Assembly: GCA_002070275.1 (NCBI GenBank)
Contig: MWCY01000028.1
Coordinates: 1-40,032, forward strand
Source of the DNA: Candidatus Hydrogenedentes bacterium ADurb.Bin170
GTDB lineage: Bacteria; Hydrogenedentota; Hydrogenedentia; Hydrogenedentales; CAITNO01
Direction of reading: 5' to 3'
DNA length: 40,032 nucleotides
Under the pieces are notes generated by a model. It was not told the DNA's origin. It did no database searches and saw nothing but the letters and a program-made list of their open reading frames with translations. Both the position numbers and the translations under genes were made by a program. Shown here in pieces: positions 29,284-39,486 of the stretch (positions are counted from its first letter, which is position 1; every line of letters begins with the position of its first letter).

Positions 29284-31959
29284 TCAGGCTTTGGCGCTGC
29301 TCCTGCGCGGGGCGCGCTCCTCTGCTTTACCCGACTTGCGACTTTGCGTACTGCCACCTTCAGCCGGACGCTTCTCCATCAGATAGACCAGTGCGCTGGC
29401 AACAAAAATTGAAGAATAGGTACCGAAAACAATACCCAGCAGAAGGACTATGGCAAAGTCGCGAATGGCTTCACCACCGAACACAGCCAGCACGACCACC
29501 ACAAAAAGAGTTGTGATGGAGGTCAGCAGCGTACGGCTCAACGTGGAGTTAATTGCACCATTAAGGATATCTATAAAACGATAGCCTTTGCCGCGCTGTG
29601 CCTGAATATCTTCACGCACACGGTCAAATACCACGATAGTATCGTTGATGGAATAACCCAGTATTGTGAGCAGCGCCGCAATGACATTCATGCTGATTTC
29701 GCCGCCCAGAAGGGAGAAAACGCCAACCGCCACAATAAGGTCATGCGCCAGTGCTGCCACAGCGCCCAGCGCAAAGCGGAATTCGAAACGAACCCACAGG
29801 TAAATCACGATGAAAAGCAATGCCCAGAAAATGGCGTTCAGCGCATCCCACCGCAGCTGTGCACCCACGGAGGGGCCTACAGTCTGCTCGTCTTCAACAA
29901 CCACACCCTCGGCTGTACCGGCAGCACTCAAGGGTGCCAGTGCCTGCTGAATGCGCTCCGCTACCGTCTGAAGCTGCTCGCTCCCCGCTTCGGCACCCTC
30001 TGCCGTGCGGGTAATATCACCCACGCGTACAATGAAAACATTGGCATTGCCTTCGCCGCTATCGCCGGAGCTTTCCTGCACGACCGGGTTGGTGAAGCCG
30101 CTGGCGGACAGAGCCGCACGCACATCACCTACCGGCACAGAATCCGTATTTTCCACATGCAGCATCAGGTTGGTGCCCGGCTGGAAGTCCACGCCGAAAT
30201 TGTCCATACCACGGATGGCAAAGCACGTCATGCCGACAACAATGACGGCACCGCTGAAAAGGAAGGTAAAGTTGCGCAGTTGCAGGAAGGGCACCCGCGG
30301 ATTTTCAGGCACAATGCTGAGCATCGATACTTTTTTCATGACGCCTTTTGCCAGGAAAAAGTCAAAAAGCGCACGGCCGATAACCAGCACAGTAAACACG
30401 CTGGTCACAATACCGATACTCAAGGTCACCGCAAAGCCCTCAATCGGCCCTGTACCGAATTGCATCAGTACGGCAGCAGCTATCAGCGTGGTCAGGTTGG
30501 CGTCCACAATCGTGACCGTGGCGCGGCGGAAACCGCTTTCCACTGAAGACAACACCGTGTGCCCCAGTCGAAGCTCCTCCCGGATACGTTCGAAAATCAG
30601 CACATTACCGTCCACCGCCATACCCATGGTCAGGATCAGACCGGCAATACCGGGAAGGGTCAGGGTCATACCGAAATACGCCATGGCGGCAATAATCATG
30701 AGGGCATTCAGGGCAAGGCAGATACAGGAGATAAGGCCGGCGCCTTTATAGTAGGCGATCATAAAAAGTGCCACCAGCGTCACGCCGGCAAGGGAGGCAT
30801 AAACACCACTGCGCACTGTGTCTTTACCAAGACTGGCACTTACCGTACGGGTGAACTCTTCACGAACGGGCACAACCATGGAACCCGAGTTCAGGGCAAT
30901 GGCAAGATCCACCGCTTCCTGTGCCTCAAAGTTGCCTGAGATCTGTCCCCGGCCACCCGCAATGCGGTCTCGAATTGTCGGCGCCGACACAACAACACCG
31001 TCCAGCACAATCGCCATGGGCTTGCCTATATTGGCACCTGTTGCATCAGCGAAGTTGACGGCTGCGGAAGCGCCGAAAGAAAAAAGGATCTGCCAGTAGG
31101 GCATATTGCTCTGATCCTGAATGGCTGCTGCCGAGGTCAGCCCCTCACCACTGGCAATCGGCTTGCGCGCAAGAACATACAGGTGATATTCCTGATCCCG
31201 CGCGTAGGGCTTGGGCTGCTGGCTGAAGGCAATGATTTTGTCTTCAGGAATGACGCCGCTCTCTTCGGCACGGACAAGAACCCTGCGCACCCGCTCGTAG
31301 TTTTCCACACTCACAGTCAGCACATCAGGGCGCATACTCGTCGTTTTTACAAACGGAATAAACTCGTTGGGGAAGGTGTCTCTGATTTTTTCGAAAACAG
31401 GGCGCGACTCATCGGGCCCCGCAACAATATGAAAATTCATCTGAGCCGTTTTCGTAATCAGGTTCTTGGCGCGCTGCACATCTTTTTCGCCGGGCAGCTG
31501 CACCTGGATCTGGTTGGTGCCAAGCGTCTGGATAATCGGCTCTTTCGCTTCAAAATCATTGATGCGGCGCGTGATCTGCTGCAGCACAATCTGCTGCACT
31601 TCTTTTTCAATATTCTCATCAGAATACCGCCGCTCGTTGCGGTATTCGTCCAGCATTTCCTGAGGCAGATCTTTAATGTCGAAGCCGATCACCATATGGA
31701 TACCGCCCTGCAGATCCAGCCCGAGATTAATGACCTTGTTCCGGTCACACTCAAACCAACGGCGGGCACCTACCCATAATTCCTCAAAATAGCCTGTCTG
31801 GCGACGGGCAAGATCATCGTCCTCTTTCTGCCATTTCTCAAGACGTGCGGCACGGCTTTCATCCGACAACAGCATCCATCCCACCGTCGGATAAACATAC
31901 ACAAAGGCCAGCACCAGAGAAGCCCCGATCAGCAGGCTGCGATATATGCTCTTGGACAT
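29284..31959 (-). CDS. secDF: Protein translocase subunit SecDF (fused SecD-SecF)
   Basis: This 891-residue inner-membrane protein uses the proton gradient to pull exported chains out of SecYEG. The SecD half has one TM, a periplasmic P1 domain (NLGLDLQGGIHMVIGFD near 80), a head domain with GRGQISGNF and a five-TM block with MGMAVDGNVLIFERIREE. The SecF half begins near 570 with a TM, then FGVDFQPGTNLML, and ends in a five-TM block with LTILGYSINDTIVVFDRVRED. Both conserved Asp motifs for proton relay are present. The fused form is common in several non-proteobacterial lineages. GGAG precedes the ATG. A small ATCCCTG stem lies 15-30 bases before the start. It is the last gene after tgt and yajC and is followed by a strong terminator. 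Confidence 0.97.
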   Translation of the reverse strand: MSKSIYRSLLIGASLVLAFVYVYPTVGWMLLSDESRAARLEKWQKEDDDLARRQTGYFEELWVGARRWFECDRNKVINLGLDLQGGIHMVIGFDIKDLPQEMLDEYRNERRYSDENIEKEVQQIVLQQITRRINDFEAKEPIIQTLGTNQIQVQLPGEKDVQRAKNLITKTAQMNFHIVAGPDESRPVFEKIRDTFPNEFIPFVKTTSMRPDVLTVSVENYERVRRVLVRAEESGVIPEDKIIAFSQQPKPYARDQEYHLYVLARKPIASGEGLTSAAAIQDQSNMPYWQILFSFGASAAVNFADATGANIGKPMAIVLDGVVVSAPTIRDRIAGGRGQISGNFEAQEAVDLAIALNSGSMVVPVREEFTRTVSASLGKDTVRSGVYASLAGVTLVALFMIAYYKGAGLISCICLALNALMIIAAMAYFGMTLTLPGIAGLILTMGMAVDGNVLIFERIREELRLGHTVLSSVESGFRRATVTIVDANLTTLIAAAVLMQFGTGPIEGFAVTLSIGIVTSVFTVLVIGRALFDFFLAKGVMKKVSMLSIVPENPRVPFLQLRNFTFLFSGAVIVVGMTCFAIRGMDNFGVDFQPGTNLMLHVENTDSVPVGDVRAALSASGFTNPVVQESSGDSGEGNANVFIVRVGDITRTAEGAEAGSEQLQTVAERIQQALAPLSAAGTAEGVVVEDEQTVGPSVGAQLRWDALNAIFWALLFIVIYLWVRFEFRFALGAVAALAHDLIVAVGVFSLLGGEISMNVIAALLTILGYSINDTIVVFDRVREDIQAQRGKGYRFIDILNGAINSTLSRTLLTSITTLFVVVVLAVFGGEAIRDFAIVLLLGIVFGTYSSIFVASALVYLMEKRPAEGGSTQSRKSGKAEERAPRRSSAKA

Positions 31960-31974
31960 GCGTTACTCCAACTG

Positions 31975-31992
31975 ATCCCTGTCTGCAGGGAT
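31975..31992 (-). other. Stem-loop just upstream of the secDF ribosome site
   Basis: A perfect seven-base-pair ATCCCTG/CAGGGAT stem with a four-base loop lies in the 174-base gap between yajC and secDF. SecDF translation in E. coli-type systems can be export-sensitive, but no arrest peptide is seen here. The rest of the gap shows only a short GGGAC/GTCCC repeat. Confidence 0.35.
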
Positions 31993-32133
31993 ACACAAGG
32001 CCGCATCGACGGCGGCGGTTATACGATTAAACGGGACAGGTCCCGCTGTTCCGGCGCCAAACTGCCGAAACACACTGTTATATACTTCGCCTCTTTGTCG
32101 GAAAAGACAAAGAAACACAAAAACACTTCGTTA

Positions 32134-32466
32134 CTATTTCGTTTCTTTCGGAAGCACCTGCGCTATGGCGCCGCGGACAAACTCCATGGTTACATTGTCA
32201 TCCACCCGCAGCACAACACGATCATCCGACAACCCCACAACGCTGCCACAGACTCCACCTGTCGTGATTACATTGTCGCCCTTGGCAAGGCTGCCAAGCA
32301 TTTCACGGCGTTCACGATCCCGTTTCTGCTGGGGACGAATCATAAGAAAATACATGATCCCTATGAAGATGACGATCATGGGAAGCATGCTGCCCAAAGG
32401 ATTGACGGGTGCCCCGCCAGCGCCCTGCGCCGCACCTTCCGCTCCGGCAACGATTAAATGCCACAC
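32134..32466 (-). CDS. yajC: Preprotein translocase subunit YajC
   Basis: This 110-residue protein has the YajC plan. It has a short periplasmic N-terminus rich in Gly and Ala, a single TM (MLPMIVIFIGIMYFLMIRP) and then a cytoplasmic domain with QQKRDRERREMLGSLAKGDNVITTGGVCGSVV. It binds SecDF at the translocon. The GTG at 32466 is chosen because AAAGGAG lies eight bases upstream, and the longer reading upstream overlaps non-YajC-like sequence. It sits between tgt and secDF as in many genomes. The C-terminus, VRGAIAQVLPKETK, is intact. Confidence 0.93.
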   Translation of the reverse strand: MWHLIVAGAEGAAQGAGGAPVNPLGSMLPMIVIFIGIMYFLMIRPQQKRDRERREMLGSLAKGDNVITTGGVCGSVVGLSDDRVVLRVDDNVTMEFVRGAIAQVLPKETK

Positions 32467-32567
32467 GTATGAATCTCCTTTAATCCAATAAACATACCCG
32501 GACTGAGCAGTCGGGCCTCCTGATTCCGGGCACAGCACACCGCCTCCCGCTATGGATTTTGGCGGTT

Positions 32568-34320
<1,753 letters not shown>

Positions 34321-34327
34321 CGCGCAC

Positions 34328-34357
34328 ACTATACCACAGATGAATTGAAGGGGACAA
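34328..34357 (-). promoter_or_regulatory. Promoter of the M23-tgt-yajC-secDF unit
   Basis: On the minus strand TTGTCC and TATAGT are separated by 18 bases. The predicted start is near 34321, almost at the ATG of the M23 gene, which would make the transcript leaderless or nearly so. Confidence 0.55.
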
Positions 34358-34404
34358 AAGGCGTTTTAAGACGGAGCGCTTCGCTTTTTTACGATAAAAT
34401 CAGA

Positions 34405-34410
34405 TATAAT
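34405..34410 (+). promoter_or_regulatory. -10 element of the pst operon
   Basis: A perfect TATAAT lies about 45 bases before the pstS ATG. The -35 area (around 34382) is poor, as is common in PhoB-activated promoters. Two related 12-base sequences (CGTTTTAAGACG at 34362 and CGCTTTTTTACG at 34382) are 20 bases apart and could be activator sites. This is weak evidence. Confidence 0.5.
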
Positions 34411-34453
34411 ATCCCTCACTTGGGCAGAAGCTGAGGAAGACTCGGAGCAAATC

Positions 34454-35266
34454 ATGTATCGTTCAAAAATAAACAGCGCTCTTATTGTGCCTGTTCTATT
34501 ATGTTTTGCTCTGCTTTTGACCGCCTGCTCGAGCCAGACGGGCGAGTCTGTCCATATCGTGGGCTCATCCTCGGTACAGCCCTTCGTTGAATTGCTGGCG
34601 GAAAGTTACTTGAAAAACAATCCCGAAGAAAATGTTGATGTACAGGGCGGCGGCTCCACCGCCGGACTGCAGGCCGTGCGCACCGGACTTGCAAATATCG
34701 GCACAAGCTCGCGCATGCTTACCGCCGCGGAAAGTGAAACCTTTGACAGTGCCGTTGTCGCTCTTGACGGGCTCGCCGTAGTAGTTAATCCTGCCAACCC
34801 CCTCTCCAAAATCACCTCAGCCGAGCTCAGAGATGTGTTTTCCGGCAAAATCGCCAACTGGGAAGTGCTGGGCGGAGACGACAGACCGATCAGGCCTATC
34901 ACCAGAGAGGCCGGCTCCGGCAGCCGGGACAATTTCGCCTCGCTCGTCATGGAAGGGAACCCCATTTCACGGCGCGCTATTACCCAGGAATCCAACGGCG
35001 CAGTCAAAGAACTCGTCAAAGGCGACCCCGCCGCCATCGGCTATATTTCACTCAGTATGCTGTCTCATGAAGTTAAGGCACTGCTTGTCGATGAAGAGGC
35101 CCCTACCATTGAAAATATTCAGAAGGGGCACTACGCCCTGACCCGGCCCTTCCTCTTTGTCACAAAAGGTGACATGTCTCCCGAAGCCCGACGCTTTTTT
35201 GAGTATGTACTCTCCGATGAAGGACAGGCAATACTTGAAGAAGAAGGACTGGTACGCAAACCATGA
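34454..35266 (+). CDS. pstS: Phosphate ABC transporter substrate-binding lipoprotein PstS
   Basis: This 270-residue periplasmic phosphate receptor has a lipobox LLLTAC (Cys25). The phosphate loop is VGSSSVQPF near residue 36, followed by GGGSTAGL. The second half has REAGSGSRDNF, the usual R-x-x-G-S-G-T-R-D phosphate-contact motif with Ser for Thr. IGYISLS closes the domain. It is short compared with E. coli PstS, as in many lipid-anchored versions. GGAG precedes the ATG. Its stop overlaps the pstC start as ATGA. The operon order is receptor, two permeases, two ATPases and phoU, so phosphate starvation control is expected. No phoB or phoR is in the window. Confidence 0.95.
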   Translation: MYRSKINSALIVPVLLCFALLLTACSSQTGESVHIVGSSSVQPFVELLAESYLKNNPEENVDVQGGGSTAGLQAVRTGLANIGTSSRMLTAAESETFDSAVVALDGLAVVVNPANPLSKITSAELRDVFSGKIANWEVLGGDDRPIRPITREAGSGSRDNFASLVMEGNPISRRAITQESNGAVKELVKGDPAAIGYISLSMLSHEVKALLVDEEAPTIENIQKGHYALTRPFLFVTKGDMSPEARRFFEYVLSDEGQAILEEEGLVRKP

Positions 35267-36123
35267 GACAGGAAAAACTGATTGCCCTGATCCTTCAGGC
35301 TGTTGCGCTCTCCGCTCTGGCAGGGCTGCTGCTGATCACAGTCTTTATTTTTAAGGAAGGGCTGCCTCTGATTCTCCGAACGGGGCTGAAAGATTTCTTC
35401 TTCTCCTCCGATTGGGAACCCGATGCCGGCCACTTCGGCATCATGTCCATGATTATCGGCTCTCTTGCCGTTACACTGGGCGCCATGCTTATCGGAGGCA
35501 CCCTCGGGCTTGGCATGGCAATTGTGCTCACCCAGTTCTGCCCGCCCAAACTTGCCTCCTTTTTAAAACCGACCATCGAATTGCTGGCAGGAATCCCTTC
35601 CGTCGTTTACGGATTCATGGGGGTTGTGACCCTTGTTCCGCTGATCCGCAGTTATCTGGGCGGCCCCGGTCTCTCCGTGCTGGCGGCATCCATCGTGCTG
35701 GGCATCATGGTACTGCCCACAGTGACCAGCATCTCCATTGATGCACTGAAAGCGGTGCCCAGAACTTATTGGGAAGGCTCGGTGGCTTTGGGCGCAACAC
35801 GCTGGCAGACAACCCATATGCTGATGCTGAAAGCGGCGCGCTCCGGCATTGTCGCCGCCATTATTCTGGGAATGGGCAGAGCGCTGGGCGAAACCATGGC
35901 GGTCATCATGGTCGCCGGCAATGCCCTCGAAATACCGGGATCCGTTCTGGATCCTGTGCGGACTCTTACCAGCAATATAGCCCTGGAAATGGGCTACGCT
36001 TCAGGCGAGCACAGAGAGGCGCTTTTTGCCGCAGGCGTAACCCTTTTCGCTGTCATCATGATCTTCAACACCATTGCGCTGACCTTTGCGCGCCGAACCA
36101 TAAGACAGGGGAGAGGCCAATGA
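35263..36123 (+). CDS. pstC: Phosphate ABC transporter permease PstC
   Basis: This 286-residue inner-membrane protein has six predicted TMs. The coupling loop E-A-A-like motif reads YWEGSVALGATRWQTTHMLMLKAARSGI. IELLAGIPSVVYGFMGV is the conserved Pst permease segment and MGRALGETMAVIMVAGNA lies near the end. It forms one half of the channel with PstA. Start and stop overlap pstS and pstA by four bases each (ATGA), so translation is coupled. Confidence 0.96.
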   Translation: MRQEKLIALILQAVALSALAGLLLITVFIFKEGLPLILRTGLKDFFFSSDWEPDAGHFGIMSMIIGSLAVTLGAMLIGGTLGLGMAIVLTQFCPPKLASFLKPTIELLAGIPSVVYGFMGVVTLVPLIRSYLGGPGLSVLAASIVLGIMVLPTVTSISIDALKAVPRTYWEGSVALGATRWQTTHMLMLKAARSGIVAAIILGMGRALGETMAVIMVAGNALEIPGSVLDPVRTLTSNIALEMGYASGEHREALFAAGVTLFAVIMIFNTIALTFARRTIRQGRGQ

Positions 36124-36959
36124 AACGCATCTCTCCCGCCATCACCCAGCTGATCGCTGTCGGCTGTCTCTGGACATTCACCCTCCTGACACTTTCCATA
36201 CTGCTCTTTATCATTGCCTATATCCTGATTCAGGGACTGCCCTGGCTCAGCTGGGAATTCCTCTCCCAGGCACCCGAAAGCATGGGACGCCGGGGCGGCA
36301 TTTTCCCCATGATTGTAGGAACCTTCATGGTCGCGGGACTGGCAGTACTCATCGCTGCACCCATCGGCATCGCCACAGCTGTCTATCTGACCGAATATAC
36401 CCGGGAAGGAAAATTCACTTTTATCGTCCGCTTCGGTGCCGACTGTCTGGCAGGAATCCCTTCCATCATTTACGGACTGTTCGGTTTCGTCTTTTTTGCC
36501 ATTGCTCTGGGCATGGGGCTCAGTGTCATTTCCGGTGCCCTCACCCTGACGCTCATGATTCTGCCCACCATCGTGCGCACCGCTGAAGAAGCGATCCGTG
36601 CCGTACCGCCCGCCTACCGTGAAGCGAGTTACGGCCTGGGCAGTACCCGCTGGCAGATGGTCACCCGGGTGGTGCTTCCTCTGGCGCTGCCGGGAATCTG
36701 CACCGGTATTGTGCTCTCTCTGGGACGCAGCATCAGCGAAACCGCTGCGGTCATGCTCACGGCAGGATCCGCGCTGCGCATGCCCCATTCCCTCTCCGAT
36801 TCAACAAGAACGCTGGCACTCCATTTTTATATCCTTTCACGGGAGGGGCTCTCCATGGACAAAGCCTATGCCACCGCTTCCGTGCTGATCCTGCTGATTC
36901 TGGCGCTCAACCTCTTCGCTTACTGGCTCATGCGCCAGGTAACACGGAGGAACGGATGA
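36120..36959 (+). CDS. pstA: Phosphate ABC transporter permease PstA
   Basis: This 279-residue partner of PstC has six predicted TMs. The motifs are DCLAGIPSIIYGLFGFVFF, ILPTIVRTAEEAIRAVPPAYREASYGLGSTRWQ (coupling helix) and LGRSISETAAVMLTAGSA. The ATG at 36120 overlaps the pstC stop, and a longer reading upstream runs through pstC in another frame and is rejected. The stop overlaps the pstB1 start. Because PstC and PstA differ, the membrane part is already asymmetric and could dock two different ATPases in a fixed arrangement, which bears on the two pstB genes that follow. Confidence 0.96.
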   Translation: MKRISPAITQLIAVGCLWTFTLLTLSILLFIIAYILIQGLPWLSWEFLSQAPESMGRRGGIFPMIVGTFMVAGLAVLIAAPIGIATAVYLTEYTREGKFTFIVRFGADCLAGIPSIIYGLFGFVFFAIALGMGLSVISGALTLTLMILPTIVRTAEEAIRAVPPAYREASYGLGSTRWQMVTRVVLPLALPGICTGIVLSLGRSISETAAVMLTAGSALRMPHSLSDSTRTLALHFYILSREGLSMDKAYATASVLILLILALNLFAYWLMRQVTRRNG

Positions 36960-37729
36960 TGCCTCCGGAACAGAACAGCCCTGTTATTGAAGTGCAGAAC
37001 CTCACAGTCACCTCTTATGACAGAACCATTCTGGACGGACTCAGTCTGCCTGTTTATAAAAATGAACGTCTTGCCATTATCGGGCCGTCCAACAGCGGGA
37101 AAACCACCTTTCTCCGATGTCTGAACCGGCTTAATGATCTGCAGCACAGCTTTAAAGTGAGCGGAACCATTCTCCTGAACGGCAGCAATATTTTCGATCC
37201 CGGCGCCGATACCGCTCAGCTGCGGCGAAAAGTCGGCATGGTCTATGCCGTACCGGTGCCGCTGCCCTGGTCAATTTATGAAAATCTGGTTTACGGCCCC
37301 AGACTGGCGGGCGTGCGGGATAAGAACAGGCTGGACGAACTCGTCGAAACATCACTCCAGTCCGCTTTCCTTTGGGGCGAAGTCAAAGACAGGCTCCATA
37401 TGCCTGCCAAAAATCTCTCCGGCGGACAGCAGCAGCGCCTTTGCCTCGCCAGAGTGCTTGCTCTTGAGCCGGAAGTCCTGATCCTCGACGAGCCCTGCTC
37501 CGCCCTGGATCCCATCTCCACAGCAAAAATTGAAGATGCGCTCTTCGAACTCAAGTCAAGGCTCGCCATTGTGCTCGTCACAAACAATACAAAACAGGCG
37601 GCACGCGCCTCCGACCGTACCGCTTTCTTCCTCATGGGAAAACTCATCGAAATGAAGGAAACCGGACGGCTCTTCACAAACCCCTCCGATAAGCGCACCA
37701 ACGATTATCTGGTCGGACAATTTGGCTAG
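36956..37729 (+). CDS. pstB: Phosphate ABC transporter ATPase PstB1, catalytically degenerate site
   Basis: This 257-residue ABC ATPase of the PstB family has several substitutions. Walker A is GPSNSGKTT (43-51) instead of GPSGxGKST. The Q-loop Gln of VGMVFQ is Ala98 (VGMVYA, followed by VPVPLP instead of PNPFP). The switch His of VTHN is Asn210 (VTNN). In contrast the ABC signature LSGGQ (154-158), Walker B VLILDEP with Glu179 and the SALDP D-loop are normal. Lys49 remains, so nucleotide binding is likely but hydrolysis at its own Walker A site is probably poor. It overlaps pstA by ATGA, and a second ATG one codon later is an alternative start. PstB2 follows seven bases downstream with the opposite pattern of defects. 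Confidence 0.94.
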   Translation: MMPPEQNSPVIEVQNLTVTSYDRTILDGLSLPVYKNERLAIIGPSNSGKTTFLRCLNRLNDLQHSFKVSGTILLNGSNIFDPGADTAQLRRKVGMVYAVPVPLPWSIYENLVYGPRLAGVRDKNRLDELVETSLQSAFLWGEVKDRLHMPAKNLSGGQQQRLCLARVLALEPEVLILDEPCSALDPISTAKIEDALFELKSRLAIVLVTNNTKQAARASDRTAFFLMGKLIEMKETGRLFTNPSDKRTNDYLVGQFG

Positions 37730-37736
37730 GAGTCCC

Positions 37737-38492
37737 ATGGACGCAAAGATTGAAACAAAAAATCTGAACCTCTATTACGGAGACTACCACTCCCTCAAGG
37801 GAGTGAATATCGCCATTCCGCCCAGAAGCATCACCGCCATTATCGGTCCCTCCGGATGCGGAAAATCAACGCTTCTCCGCTGTTTTAACCGGATGAACGA
37901 GCTGATTCCCGGCGTCATCATTGAGGGTGAAATCCTCCTGGATGGAGAAAATATCCACCAGCAGGGCACAGATCTCATCCGGCTGCGCAGGCGTGTGGGC
38001 ATGGTATTTCAACGGCCGAACCCCTTCCCCCTTTCCATCGCCGACAACATCACCTACGGGCTGCGCGTGCACGGGACACCGCCCGGACAGAAACACAGCG
38101 ATATTGTGGAAAACAGCCTCCGCGCCACGTTACTCTGGGAAGAAGTAAAAGACAAACTGCACAGCCCCGCACTGGCGCTCTCGCCCGAACAGCAGCAGCG
38201 CCTCTGCATTTCGCGCGTCCTCGCCATTGAACCGGAAATCCTTCTCATGGATGAACCCTGTTCCGCCCTCGACCCCATTGCCACAGACCATATCGAAGAT
38301 CTTATGCGCGATCTGTCAGAAAGCTACACCATTATTATCGTTACCCATAATATGCAGCAGGCATCACGTGTCTCCTCCTGGTCCGCATTCATGCTCATGG
38401 GCGAACTCATCGAGTTCGGACCCACCGTGCGCATTTTCAACAACCCCAGAGATAAGAGAACGGAAGCCTATATCTCAGGCCGTTACGGATGA
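37737..38492 (+). CDS. pstB: Phosphate ABC transporter ATPase PstB2, altered signature motif
   Basis: This 251-residue ABC ATPase of the PstB family has a canonical Walker A, GPSGCGKST (37-45). The Q-loop is VGMVFQRPNPFP (Gln92), Walker B is ILLMDEP (Glu173), the D-loop is SALDP and the switch His is His204 in VTHNMQQA. The ABC signature is LSPEQ (148-152) instead of LSGGQ. Its own signature should therefore be poor, while its Walker A site should work if paired with the intact LSGGQ of PstB1. The ATG at 37737 is chosen because AGGAG lies just upstream. Ending IFNNPRDKRTEAYISGRYG is typical of PstB. The sequences of the two ATPases are clearly diverged, so the duplication is old. Confidence 0.95.
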   Translation: MDAKIETKNLNLYYGDYHSLKGVNIAIPPRSITAIIGPSGCGKSTLLRCFNRMNELIPGVIIEGEILLDGENIHQQGTDLIRLRRRVGMVFQRPNPFPLSIADNITYGLRVHGTPPGQKHSDIVENSLRATLLWEEVKDKLHSPALALSPEQQQRLCISRVLAIEPEILLMDEPCSALDPIATDHIEDLMRDLSESYTIIIVTHNMQQASRVSSWSAFMLMGELIEFGPTVRIFNNPRDKRTEAYISGRYG

Positions 38493-38523
38493 TCCCAACC
38501 CAACTGAAGCAGGAGTACCGCCC

Positions 38524-39222
38524 ATGACCAGGCACTTCCAACACGAAATCGAAAAACTGAAAGTACGCATCCTTGCCCTGGCTGCTCTGGTCGAAAAATC
38601 GGTGCGAAACGCCGTCACCGCCCTGGCCGAACGCGACACCGAAATGGCACAGGTTGTAATCGGCGAAGACAGAGAGATTGACCTGGTCGAAGTGGATATA
38701 GAAGAGGAATGCCAGAAAATTCTCGCTCTCCATCAGCCCGTGGCGCACGACCTGCGGTTCATTATCGCCGTCCTCAAAATCAATGCGGAACTCGAACGCA
38801 TCGGTGATGCCGCTGTCAGCATCGCCGAGCAGATCTGCTATTGGGTGAACGAAGGGCACACGGACGTATCCTATGACTTCGAGTCCATGGCGAAAAAGGC
38901 GCAGGCTATGCTTCATAACAGCCTCGACGCACTCGTAAACTTCAATGCGCAGACTGCCTTTGAAGTCATTGCCGAAGACGATAAAGTGGACGAAATCTAC
39001 GGGGACGTACACCGCTTTGTCCGGCGTGGCGTACAGAGTGCGCCCCATCAGTCGGGAGGATTCATTCATCTCCTCGCCATCTCCCGCCATATTGAGCGCA
39101 TCGCCGACCACGCATCCAACATTGCCGAAGTGGTTATCTATCTTGTCGAGGGACGCATCATCCGCCACCGCGCCAAGGACGCCATGAAACAGGACACCTT
39201 CGGCAACGGCTCACAAAGCTGA
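38524..39222 (+). CDS. phoU: Phosphate signalling regulator PhoU
   Basis: This 232-residue protein is made of two three-helix bundles with the metal-binding motifs in each half: ELERIGDAAVSIAEQ and HIERIADHASNIAE, both of E-R-I-x-D-x-A type. PhoU restrains the Pst transporter and the PhoR kinase when phosphate is ample. The ATG at 38524 is chosen because GGAG lies upstream and it begins the family-like MTRHFQHEIEKLK. A longer reading overlaps pstB2 in another frame. It is the last gene of the operon, 31 bases after pstB2. No clear terminator is seen before the tRNA fragment. Confidence 0.96.
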   Translation: MTRHFQHEIEKLKVRILALAALVEKSVRNAVTALAERDTEMAQVVIGEDREIDLVEVDIEEECQKILALHQPVAHDLRFIIAVLKINAELERIGDAAVSIAEQICYWVNEGHTDVSYDFESMAKKAQAMLHNSLDALVNFNAQTAFEVIAEDDKVDEIYGDVHRFVRRGVQSAPHQSGGFIHLLAISRHIERIADHASNIAEVVIYLVEGRIIRHRAKDAMKQDTFGNGSQS

Positions 39223-39309
39223 GTTTCTGCTCTCTGCTGAAAATAAGGATGGCTCACCCTGCCGGGAAAAGAGGAAACGGGCAGAAGAAGCTGTAAAAGA
39301 GGTGGGAAA

Positions 39310-39360
39310 TGGCGCGCCCAGCAGGACTCGAACCTGCGACCTTCTGCTCCGGAGGCAGAC
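39310..39360 (-). pseudogene. 3' fragment of tRNA-Arg(CCG), likely attachment site
   Basis: On the minus strand the fragment starts one base before the anticodon stem (TCTGC, loop CTCCGGA with anticodon CCG, GCAGA). It continues through the variable loop AGGTC, the T-arm GCAGG-TTCGAGT-CCTGC and acceptor strand TGGGCGC, and ends G-CCA. The D-arm and 5' acceptor strand are absent: the sequence beyond 39360 cannot pair. This is the usual trace of a tyrosine-recombinase element that integrated into a tRNA gene, leaving a partial copy at one end and the intact tRNA at the other. The intact copy should lie to the right, outside the window. Confidence 0.8.
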
Positions 39361-39403
39361 GGCAAGAGGTTATAACATGTTGAATTATAAAGAGTTAGAC
39401 GGG

Positions 39404-39462
39404 CTTCCTGTGAACACTTGTACTCCTACTTGTCAAAATTTCAAAAAAGTGTTCACGGGAAG
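39404..39462. repeat. Long inverted repeat inside the element edge
   Basis: Two 16-base arms (39404-39419 and 39447-39462) match at 15 positions and are separated by 27 bases. They contain GTGAACACTT and its complement. ACGTTTTT follows on the plus strand. It could be an integrase or excisionase arm site, an operator or a terminator. Confidence 0.55.
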
Positions 39463-39486
39463 ACGTTTTTCAGCATCAAAAAACAT

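Noticed and set aside
35769-36119. N-terminal extension of PstA
   Set aside because: It reads pstC in another frame, and the ATGA overlap at 36120 gives a normal PstA start.
39310-39420. Group I intron within an intact tRNA-Arg gene
   Set aside because: No 5' tRNA half is visible to the right and the break lies before the anticodon stem rather than in the loop. An attachment scar fits better.
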